Source: Hexactinellida sp. DTS-2022
Taxonomy: Eukaryota > Porifera > Hexactinellida
Direction of reading: 5' to 3'
Length of the DNA stretch: 64,000 nucleotides
Assembly (NCBI GenBank): GCA_028753945.1
Contig: JAPNXP010000009.1
Location: 1,736,001 to 1,800,000, forward strand
Part shown: positions 23,413 to 34,200 of the stretch, in pieces
Layout: the number at the start of each line of letters is the position of its first letter
Numbering within the stretch: position 1 is the first letter of the stretch
Notes under the pieces: model-generated
What the model was told of the DNA's origin: nothing
Database searches by the model: none
What the model saw: only the letters and a program-made list of their open reading frames with translations
Program-made: the position numbers and the translations under genes

Positions 23413-23733
23413 ATGGCAGACTTTTTCGATCCAATTGACATTCTCGGGAATGTGGACATGCCCTTATCGCATGAGAATATTACGAACTTAGATATCAAGA
23501 CACTAAATAAGCTCCTTCAGAAGGAAGGGTTTACGAAGGAAGAGACCTCGCACATCAAAGAGACCAGGAGGCGAGCAAAAATGAAGGAATATTCCAGGAA
23601 AAGGAGACAAAAAGAAATGGAAGAGATCGAATATTTGGAAGACACAAAAGCAGAACTGGTTGATGAATATGAATCAATCCGCAGGGAAATATACTTATTG
23701 AAAAAACAGAAAAAATATTTTCGGTCATTGTAA
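23413..23733 (+). CDS. Small CNC-like bZIP protein with altered basic region
   Basis: An intronless gene of 106 codons with a good start context (GACCATGG). Residues 28-51 (LNKLLQKEGFTKEE...) resemble the extended homology region before CNC/Maf basic domains. The basic region is R52-K67 (RRRAKMKEYSRKRRQK). The zipper heptads fall correctly: L75, L82, I89, L96, the first lying ten residues after R65 as in GCN4. R65 occupies the invariant arginine, but the invariant asparagine eight residues earlier is Met (M57). The rest of the CNC core (AAQNCR-type) is also changed. There is almost no protein outside the bZIP apart from 27 N-terminal residues. It could dimerise with Maf-like partners while binding DNA weakly or with changed specificity. 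A polyadenylation signal AATAAA stands about 180 bp after the stop. Confidence 0.8.
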   Translation: MADFFDPIDILGNVDMPLSHENITNLDIKTLNKLLQKEGFTKEETSHIKETRRRAKMKEYSRKRRQKEMEEIEYLEDTKAELVDEYESIRREIYLLKKQKKYFRSL

Positions 23734-24423
23734 TTTTAAATTCCACTTGACAACTCATCCTTCCAATACAATTCCGTCTTATCAAATAGCTTCTGGAAAG
23801 GGGTTCATAAATCTTGCAATTTGTAATGTATTTTAATTTTTGATTTGTAAATATTTTCATTTTTGTTGTTGTGAATATTGCTAGATTTCTTTTTAAGTGA
23901 TCTCCTTATTAAATAAACAAATCCCAATTAATACGACTCATATAATTGTAGTTACAATCTTTAATTAGTAGTAGTATTTTTTAAAACTGATTCTCAGTTT
24001 TCTATGAGTATTAGTTTCTAACAATATACGTAGTTATTTAATTATTAAATACAGTAATATTGTTGATAATTATGAACAATTTAATGATTTGTTAGAATAC
24101 TTGTTCGAAGATTATATTTTAAATATTAATTAATTGTATGGCTACATTGTGCTTCTAAACTTTCGCGGCATTTGTCGAGCTGCGAAAAATTGTGGCTCTG
24201 AAGAGCTAACTGAATAAGTACTCTATAATTATTAGTACACTTAATGTCAAGATTTGTCAATGCAATATTGTTAAATAATTTACTGTTCCATGGCATGATG
24301 AAGTTTTTATAACATAATATCAATCTTGTTGCAGTGCCGGATTTAAAACAGCCCATGGGAGCAACCAAAGGCAATCCCAAGTTGATTGCGCGTATGCTCA
24401 TTACTTCTGTAATTAACTTATTA

Positions 24424-24709
24424 CAGTACACCCTCGCTAATCCGAACAGAGGTGTTCCGATTCAAAAATTTCTGTTCGGATTAGTGAATGCATTTTCTAC
24501 GGGCATCTATAAATGAGAATCTCGATAATCCGAACCAAAATTGTACAAACCTTGTTGGTCCGCACTAAACATCTAGTGTACTCCTTAAAATTCTTGCCTC
24601 ATACTTATTTTTGATATTTCCATTGCAATATACCTATATTTACGATTTTTCCAACTATTATTAGAAAAATATTTTGGTATCTCATGTTAGGATTAGCGAG
24701 GGTGTACTG
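24424..24709. mobile_element. 286-bp MITE with 20-bp perfect TIRs and TA duplication
   Basis: The left end CAGTACACCCTCGCTAATCC is mirrored exactly at the right end, and TA flanks both sides. Subterminal pieces (AATCCGAACAGA and 'TAATCCGAACC') repeat inside. The TIR sequence and TA target fit the Tc1/mariner group. No coding capacity. Confidence 0.85.
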
Positions 24710-26177
24710 TATTAAGTTCCCTTTCTCAGGAAAACATGCTAAGTTTGTGAACTTGTAGCATTTATGTTAATACAGTTGAATTGATATTTACATTAATTTC
24801 CATTTATGCTAAGACGATTACTTATTAAATTTCTCATATTAGTCTAGTATTACATTATGTGTTACTGTGAGATAATGATTTGAAAATAATTTCTTCATGT
24901 ATCTTGATTACATGATAGATTGTGAACATATAAAAATTTCGCTACGAGTTATATCTTGCACACACATATTTATTTGTTGAAAGGTGGAATTTATTACGGA
25001 GAGATAATAGTTTGTTTGATAGCATAATTAAGAAATGGGTAACAGTACCTTCCTAAATGGAATTATACATCTAATATATTTCCTTCGCACAATTTCATTA
25101 ACACCCTATTACAATTTCATGAACTAATATAAAACTGTCACATTCTCTTCTGTTTGTAATATTATCTCGTTCCTCGTTTGAGAATAATTTTTATAATCAC
25201 TTAATTAACGTATTAAAATTCCGAGTCATTGAGGCTATTATAATGTACATATCTTATCAATTATTAAATTACTAATCAAAGGTAATTCCAGTGGCATAAC
25301 GCATGCATAAAGTTACGTACATAGTATTACAATGAATATTATTTTTTCTATATACTTCTAATTGTTATCATTGGGCATAGTTAATTGATGGTGATGAAGA
25401 GACGGTTTATTCTTGTAGCCTTCGTCTAACTTTTTATGAGCAGATGCAGCTCAAGAATTACCAAACAATTGTATCAGTCATTTATTTTCGTTTAACGAGA
25501 CAAGTTACGGGACAAATTTAAAATGCATGTTTTAAATTATACAGTGGCCAGTGGTTCAATGAATTATATATCCAACAGAGAAGTAATACACGTTTTACCA
25601 TCAGTCAGTAATTCATAACCTGAAATTGACACTCAATTGCCTGATACTTATACTTATTGTAGAGTTCTTTATGTGTATACGTTTAGTAGCTTACAGTAAA
25701 ATACACATTATCCTGTACATGACCAAGACTGTTTATTAGGGGTTTATTTTATTATTACAGAAAAGTTTCCCACCATTTGTATAGGTTGTATTATAATTTA
25801 TAACAGATATGTTTCCAGACGTCGTGTAATGGGAACAGCGAATATGTTGGATAAAGCGCGTTGAGTATGGTAGGAACTTTTTTTAATTATTGAATGTTTT
25901 GTCTACTTAAAGAGTACGTACTATTTACCATTTATGACTTCTCCCGAAAATTCCTAGACTTAATTTTCGTATATCCTGCTGAGGGTACTCGAAATATTAC
26001 ATAACACAGCACTGCACTGCAATCAAGGATCAGCAAACTGCATAAGAAATTGTTTCAATTTTAATTGATGTTTTTTTTGTATTGATTTGGTTGCAAAATA
26101 TACATTAATATAATAAAAGAACATCATTTTATATGCTGCCTTTGTATTAATCTTAAATAAAATTTATTGCAGTGTAA

Positions 26178-26222
26178 TTATTCATTCAATTATTCATTCA
26201 ATTATTCATTCAATTATTAAAT
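26178..26222. repeat. ATTATTCATTCA tandem array before TXNDC17
   Basis: A 13-bp unit (ATTATTCATTCAA) repeats about three and a half times, ending roughly 50 bp before the ATG. It would lie in the promoter or leader. Length variation between individuals is likely. Confidence 0.7.
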
Positions 26223-26270
26223 TATTGTATTAAAAAATTCATGTAATTTCTTAATTAAGAAACGCTTAGA

Positions 26271-26672
26271 ATGGCTGCTGCTATTAGAGCATTTTATTCT
26301 GTGAAGGACTTAGTGACTCACCTATCTTCTATTGGGACAAAGGATGTTGTTGTATACTTTTATGGAAGTCCGCTTGAGACCGGGGTTAGCTGGTGTTCTG
26401 ATTGTGCCGCTTCAAAAGATATGATTTTGGAAGTCAGTGGGAAGCGAAGGGATAATTTGGAGTTCGTTCAATGTGAGGTTGGTGGCAGAGAATCATGGAA
26501 AGATCCTAGCAATGCGTTTAGAGGTGAGGAATTCTCTCTGAGTAGCATTCCTACTCTCCTCGCCTTGAGGCTATCTGGTACAGAGACGAGACAGCAAATA
26601 CATAAGTTTGAAGAAGACCAGTGTTTGCAGCAGAGCAATCTATCTAGCCTATTTATTTCTCAGTGGGCTTGA
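26271..26672 (+). CDS. TXNDC17: Thioredoxin domain-containing protein 17 (TRP14)
   Basis: An intronless gene of 133 codons ending in TGA. The redox motif W41-C42-S43-D44-C45 is the WCxDC site that separates TRP14 from ordinary thioredoxins (WCGPC). A second family block reads WKDP-NAFR near residue 83, and IPTLL supplies the cis-proline. TRP14 is a cytosolic disulfide reductase that acts on cystine, nitrosylated cysteines and selected protein targets, with electrons from thioredoxin reductase. The protein is about ten residues longer than the human one. AATAAA occurs about 345 bp downstream. Confidence 0.93.
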   Translation: MAAAIRAFYSVKDLVTHLSSIGTKDVVVYFYGSPLETGVSWCSDCAASKDMILEVSGKRRDNLEFVQCEVGGRESWKDPSNAFRGEEFSLSSIPTLLALRLSGTETRQQIHKFEEDQCLQQSNLSSLFISQWA

Positions 26673-28281
26673 CTACTCACATTAAGTGGATTTATTTATC
26701 TTAGCTCTAAAGGAATTTATTATTGTTGAATTGGATCAAGTTATGAAAAGGTTATGAACACCTTGTTATTTGATAAATTTTCGAAGCAGCGAGGTGGTAT
26801 ATACTATATATTTATATGAAGTACTGTTAGTGGTTTTAGTAAGTAATTTAGTTTCAAAAAACCTCGCATATGGTATGGTATGGGAGTGTGCTTCTTCTGG
26901 TTGCACAGGCCGCACCCAATGTTTGATATAAATATAATTTCAATATTCAATTACGTTTCATCTTAATTTAATATAATTAATTAATGTTTGAATTGTAATG
27001 ATTTTAAATCTTTAATTAATAAAGTAAGATTAACTATTACAGATAAAAATTGGAATAAATGAAGTATTTTGAATGATAGAATTGACATCATCAACTGTAA
27101 AATGTTTCAAGTGTTTTAATTTTGTATGAAACACATTCACTTACAACCAATCAAATAACAGTCAATATCTAGCAGTTAAGTAGGCTACGTAATGTTCTAT
27201 AGTATCAGTTTAGAGTAATTACAATATGGGGAAGATGGCTGATTTCCATAGAATTGATTAGAGACTTATTCATTTTAATTGATACTAGTATCTAGAAAGA
27301 ACATCCTTAGGAGAATACAACCTCTATATTTTCAATTGCTAATTCGAATTATTAAAGAGTCACTAGACCAGAACTCCATCAGACTACTAGAAGAATACAC
27401 TAAAATAGTAAAAATACACTCTAAATAACGAATATCTCTGTAATTTAATTTTAATTGTCCATGTCGAAGTGTTTGCAAACGGAGATAAAAGTTGGATATT
27501 ACTAGGCCGAATTACAATTGTATTACATCATTAGTAGTTTTAAAATAAGAATACTCTGAAAAATAAATTAATTTTAAGAATTAGTCTATTGTTATGTCTC
27601 GGACATGTCAAACAAGTTTTTATTTGCAATGCCCGTGACTAGGCTTAATACCCTCTCGTGTTTCCTAGCCTTTGAAAATAGTATACCAACGCACTGGATT
27701 TTGTTAGTTTAATCAATCACAATTTATTTATTCATTATTGATGATTCACTTTTTAATTTATTCTAAAATTAGAGCAACACTAAGTACTCTAGGTTATTTT
27801 TAGGACGATTACATCATTTCTTAAAAAACAAAGATATAAGTGCGTTCTCTCTGAAAAATGTAACTTGTCTCAAAATAAGTTAATATTCGGAGTTCCTTTA
27901 ATGATAGAAGTTGTATGCCAATAACCCAATACGCTTTCGAGCTACTATCTATTAAAGTTAAGTTGGATAACCAACTGACGAAATGTCAGTTATAGATCAT
28001 CTTTGGTTATAGCTATTTATGACTTTATTAAGCTTGTTTTACCATGAATTAATAATACCCTGATAAATTAATTACTAAAGTATGCCTTTAATTAACACTA
28101 TAGTATACCAGTAACTATATTAGGTAATTCAATGCTTTTCAACAAATGTAAATCAGACTAATTAGCTGTTCTTTTGTCAAACAATTACACAAGGCTTCCT
28201 TTAGGATTTATTGCTAGAGACTAACAAAAATAATTTGTAATCTATTTCTACCTCAAACAGGTAGCTATTACATTAGAATAG
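26673..28281. other. Intergenic before eRF1
   Basis: No gene is supported. At about 27310-27510 lies a repeat whose inverted copy is inside eRF1 intron 4 (33968-34160); the shared core includes CATGTCGAAGTGTTTGCAAA. At about 27175 is a fragment of the 'GTTAAGTAGGC' repeat seen at 16.35 kb. Confidence 0.5.
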
Positions 28282-31200
28282 ATGGCCGTTAACTTTACGC
28301 AGAACTCCGGCGACCAGAACGTGGAGATGTGGAAAATAAAACGACTAATAAAGAGCCTCGAAGCTGCCCGCGGGAATGGCACCAGTATGATATCTCTGAT
28401 AATTCCCCCCAAGGACCAGATCTCACGCATCGGTAAGATGCTGGCCGGCGAGTTCGGGACAGCTAGCAGCATCAAGAGTCGCGTCAACCGACTCTCAGTG
28501 CAGAGCGCTATCACCTCTGTCCAGCACAGACTCAAGCTCTACAACAGGGTCCCCACCAATGGACTGGTGGTGAGTATTGGCCAATACTAATTATGTAGAG
28601 TTATACTGCAAAACACATACACGGTTAAATACTAATTCAGTCCCCTTCAAAGCCTTTTCATTACAAATGATAATTGGTTAATACGAATTCGGGATAAGGG
28701 GAACGATTTTGACTCCCTTGGTGTCCTTACTAACGAGGTTCTACAGTATTTCGATTACTTATTACAACAAGCCACATTATAAAACCGCCGCTTATAACGA
28801 AGTGATTGATAATAGCTATAACTCTCAAATAATTGTTTACTCCTCTTATAACTAAATATTATTAAGGTCTCACGTTTCGTTATACCGGGAGTTTACTTTT
28901 ATGAATGTTGTTTTAAATTTGTAAAATCGTGTTTATTTCCTAAATAATAAATTGGCAACCCTAACCAAGACAATCGTAACACAGAGCCATGAAATTTCGC
29001 AGGAATTTTATATAAATACTATTTTTTATAATTGTAAAAAATAGTCAAAAATTATCAGAGGTCATAATTATAATCGAGACCGAGAGTTTCCACTGGAATG
29101 TATGAAGTTAACAGTTTGTTACACTAAAGGAGAGATAGTTACACCAGGGTTAAATTTGGAAATTAAGCAATACTTATGAAGTGACCTCATAACCGAAAGC
29201 AAATACAATCCGCTCTGCTGCGACTTTTGTGAAATGGTAACACCCCAGTGTATTATACAGCCATTTGAATATACGCTCTCCAAAAATCATGTTCCAAAAG
29301 GAGCGTCTCGCGATCCTTGTAACATACCACTACGCGACGATACTACAGGGCTCGGTTAAGTTAATTAAACAGCGTAGGAACCTTGTCAAATTCCATCGTC
29401 TCGAAAAGCTGAAAAGAATTACCCTTTTAGGGGAAAAAGCATAATTTAGTCTCAAGATTTAATTTACTAATTATCCAATTAGTTGTATAAGAATTAAAAT
29501 TAAAGAGTATATAACGGTGATGGTCAAAAACTTAAAATCTCATATAAACTTAAATTGGAATCTGATAAGTTATGATAACCGTACTAGTCTGTGTTGGGTT
29601 TTCTAATTGCTGATTTTAATTTGGAGATTAGTTGACAATTAGTATGAACAAGGTACATATTGGTGCATTGATTTGAAAATACTTTTCTAGCCCCGCGAAA
29701 TCGAGAGATAGCCCCATTGACTTAATACCAAACGAGTAATTTAGGCGTGAGTGAGCGAGCTCAACTAAATCTAAGCGTTCAGAAAATTTAATGTACAAAA
29801 GCCTGATTATTACAGTCCCATTGGTTCTTTATTGTTTGATACCAATTAGCCAATCTTGTATGAAATTCTCTGTTCATATTACCAATGGTAATGCCCATTG
29901 CTTGTTTGTTTCACATTTCACTTGCATGCATTTGTATAGGCTAGGATAATTAAACTTTGTACTCCTTAACCAATATTTCGCCTTATTCGTGTTCTTATTA
30001 ACGAAATTCTACTTAACTGGTATCATTCCGAGAATCGAGTTATGACTTTCGTCCAACGAATAATTTATTGTTATTCGAACGAATATGGATGTGTACTCCA
30101 CGCTATGCTTGCGTTTCTATAACTGCAATTAATTTGTGTTTTGCATTTTTACATTATGGCTACCATCATACGAAGCGAATTTATTTATGAATTGAAATAG
30201 TATTGAATCTAAGGAATACATAATACAGTGATTCATCCTGATTAATTGGATTTTTATTAAGAACATGCTTATTTCTAATCTATTTGCTTCGAATATTCTA
30301 AGCTTGTTAGTAGTATATATAATTCATAAGTGATTATTCCGCGAAATGTTAGAATAGTTTTGTTATTATGACAAATTAATTATGCAAATTTATCGGGAGC
30401 ATTATGAATATATACTACCCTTACTATTTATTTGTATCTAAAAAGTGTATGATTTTTATTACATTGTTTTCCGAGAAATATATACAGAACTAATACCAAT
30501 GTTACAGACAACATTCTCTGTCTGTTATCTAAATGGATCACACACAGAATATTAATAAATATCATCATTTTAAACTCTGAAAAATAAATGTAGTGACCAG
30601 ACAAAATACTTAGGTTCACTTTCTTTGCATCTAATTTTGCTATAACTTTTGTGTTAACAAGATATGTAATATCGTTGAACAGATTGATACCTAACATATA
30701 TTATAATTGATCATCAGCTCAATAACAAGAACCTTGCTTGCTATCGTAGCGTTGAACAGGATTAAATTTCTTCATTACAATACTAATAATGAGCCTTGTG
30801 GTATCTTGTAATCAGCTCGTTAAATATCTGTTAATCCCATTTGCAGCTAGTACAAGGTGTAGCTATTGTTTCCTTTCAATTAGTGACGCACTCTCCAGAC
30901 ATCATTTTTCAATTGATCAATCCTGAAATCATTATCCAATTCGACTGTAGGTTGGCTCCCTTATCTCTAAATTAGATCAGAGCATTTTTTCTCCCTTGAC
31001 ACTAATTTGTGAATATGGAATGCTTTATAGTCAGAGGTTCAGAACCGTCCATTAATGGTTATACATAATTACATTATTAGTTTCTCTCAGTAATAAAATC
31101 ATGTAACACTATAACATTGTTAGCAACAAGCTTCTTGCTCAGCAATCTTAGTTAAAGAAATTAATACTATTGTACTATTTAGTGAGAGTTCAAATTAAGT

Positions 31201-34200
31201 AGCATTGCCAGGGAATATTTGCTTCTAAAGTTGACAAATTATGTTATTTTATTCTCACTTCAAAACCTTTGGTGACCTGATTCATTGCGCCATGTTGTCA
31301 ATTGCAATTTATTATCTAAAATGGTTATTAACATATACACTATATTTGATGAGTTTTATACTGATATGATCTGAACTGGCTGAGTAGCTTTGCCACATAA
31401 CCTGACGACCTTTGGCAATCTATAAAATACTAAAAAGTAGCGTTTAGATATTTTCTTAATAATTAATACTATTTGGCTAGAGAAAGCAGGTTATACCGTA
31501 CTCATCATATTTCAGTTAAGCCCCTTAGACTTAGCGAGTAAAGCGAGATTCCTCGTCCTTTAAGAGCGCCCCTTAACGTATATAATAGCGCGTGTGAGAC
31601 CTAATTCTATTTTTCTGTTCCGAATTATGACTCTCTGGAACTTTTGAATTGTTTTAGGGCTCTTGACTAATAGTTATATTTTAACCATTGCCAAATGTTT
31701 TATTTATCAAATACATAGTTAGGATTTATAAATAATCATACTGCTATACGTGTTGTATCTATAGAGATCAATGTACACTCATATTTACCATCATAGTGAC
31801 GAAAGTTGAATGTAGATTATATAATATTATGCGTGGAGTAAATTAATAACTAATAAATTCAGTGGATATATTCTAATTGCATTGGGATATTGAAATAGTT
31901 ATTTCCGCTAGATTTACTGTGGCACTATCTTAACGGAGGACGGGAAGGAAAAGAAAGTTAACATTGATTTTGAACCTTTCAAGCCAATCAACACTAGTCT
32001 CTATCTGTGCGACAATAAATTCCACACAGAGGCACTGTCTGCACTGCTGAATGACGACAACAAGTTTGGGTTTATTGTGATAGACGGAAAGGGCGCGCTC
32101 TTCGGCACCCTGTCAGGGAACACACGGGATGTCCTACACAAGTTTAGTGTCGACCTTCCTAAGAAGCACGGAAGAGGCAAGTGGGCTATCATTAGTAGGA
32201 CAATAACATTAATTATCAATTTACTATGGATATATGTAAATGAGCGGTCAGACTGGGAGAGTTGGTTTATTTAGTTTTGACATTTCTAGCTTTAATTAAT
32301 CTCCTATTATTGAGCTGTTAACAACCTCTATGACCATGGATTTGACACCGAATACCCTCTCCCTCTATGCTATAATTTAATAGTATACAATGCATACTTA
32401 TAATGATGTGATAACTATTTACATAGGTGGGCAATCATCTGTGAGATTCGCTAGACTAAGAATCGAGAAGCGACACAATTATGTGAGGAAAGTCGCAGAG
32501 ACAGCCGTCCAGTTGTTTATTACAAATGACAAGGTTAACGTGACTGGGCTTATTCTAGCTGGGAGCGCAGACTTCAAAACTGATTTATTCGCAGCTGATT
32601 TATTTGACCCTCGACTACAAGGCAAGGTATGATATATTGTGACAAATATCTTATCTGTAAATAGTAATAATTGTTCGAATTCGTATGTTTTGCATAGTTT
32701 ATAGTTCATTACCAGTACTTATGAGTAGATCTAATAACCACATTTAATTTGGTGTTAAAATGTGGTACATACATTAAGTTAATGTTAAATCTGTACCAGA
32801 GCTAGTTTCTATCATATTCATGGCTTAATCTATTCATTCCTTTTAATTCATAGACCCATTTATCTTAAATTGGAAGTTGAATGGATGTGGTTTATTTACA
32901 AGGAATGTGAGAATTGGAATTTAATGTATTTCTTATTGCCTTTTATTAGGTCTTGAAACTGGTTGATGTATCCTATGGTGGAGACAACGGTTTTAACCAA
33001 GCCATTGAACTGTCAGGCGAAGTGCTCTCGAATGTAAAGTTTATCCACGAGAAGAAGCTGATTGGGCGATATTTCGATGAGATTTCGCAAGACACGAATA
33101 AGTATTGTTTCGGAGTGGTTGATACTCTGAAAGCTCTGGAAATGGGATCAGTGGACACTCTAGTTGTTTGGGAGAATCTTGAAATAATGCGGTATGTTTT
33201 GATGAATCATGCAGCAGATTCTCAAACCATCCTCCATCTGACTCCCGAGCAGGAACAGGACAAGTCTAAGTTCAATGATCCTGCTACGGGCGTGGAGCTG
33301 GAACTAGTTGACAAGGTAATTATATTTATACATATGTTAATTGCAACGGAAATATTAATTGAAACTGCATTCCGTTATGCAATATCATCAAAAATGAACA
33401 GCAAATTATTGTATAAATTCGTTTTGCTCCTACACAAAAGTATGTTTGCTGATCCTGAATGCTCATTAGAGCCAACTTTGGAGTCATAACAATGAACTGG
33501 ACAAATTTCTACATGATTAGTTCTTATTATATTTGCATAAAAGATAAGTTATATGACCCGATTAATATTTTATATTCACAAATCTACCAAAATTATTTTG
33601 CAAAATAGATTACTTTGCACAATTTCTGCCAAACAACTGCAACACTGACATCTGGTCTCCGCCCTTATGACCATGCGCAAATGTAGGAATTCACTCGTCT
33701 ATAATTTAAAATTCTAATTTGTACTTATTAGTGAGATTAATTATGCACAATTTGCTGAAATATGAACTTCCCTTTCATAATTATCAAATGACATAGTTAT
33801 AATACAAATTACGGATTCAAATCAGCATACTTGTTTGCCTTTTGTACCAATTGGAAGCTAGCCTCTATGTTCATATGAAATTTCATCAATTTGTGACTTA
33901 TATTTCTATAACCCAACACATTAACACAATCCGGCAAACACATACATATACTTTGGGGAATCAGACGTCTCTGAAAAAACAAATTGCATATCCAACTTTT
34001 ATCTCCGTTTGCAAACACTTCGACATGGACAATTAAAAATAAATTACAGAGTTATTCGTTATTTAGAGTGTTTTTAGTGGCTTCTTCTAGTAAAACTTAT
34101 AGTCGAGTCTACTATGTGCACAGTATTGAATTCGTTCTGATGGAGTTCTAGTGAGGTTGTATTATCAGTGAGATTAATGGAAATGCTGTTTGGTAACTAA

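Larger units (their letters stand above)
23734..26270. other. Intergenic
   Basis: No gene is supported. It contains the 3' flank of the bZIP gene, the MITE at 24424-24709, and a short tandem array upstream of TXNDC17 (26178-26222). Confidence 0.5.

Noticed and set aside
30428..30697. 89-codon minus-strand ORF in eRF1 intron 1
   Set aside because: It has an ATG but no domain, no codon bias and no splice context. Chance in AT-rich DNA is likely.
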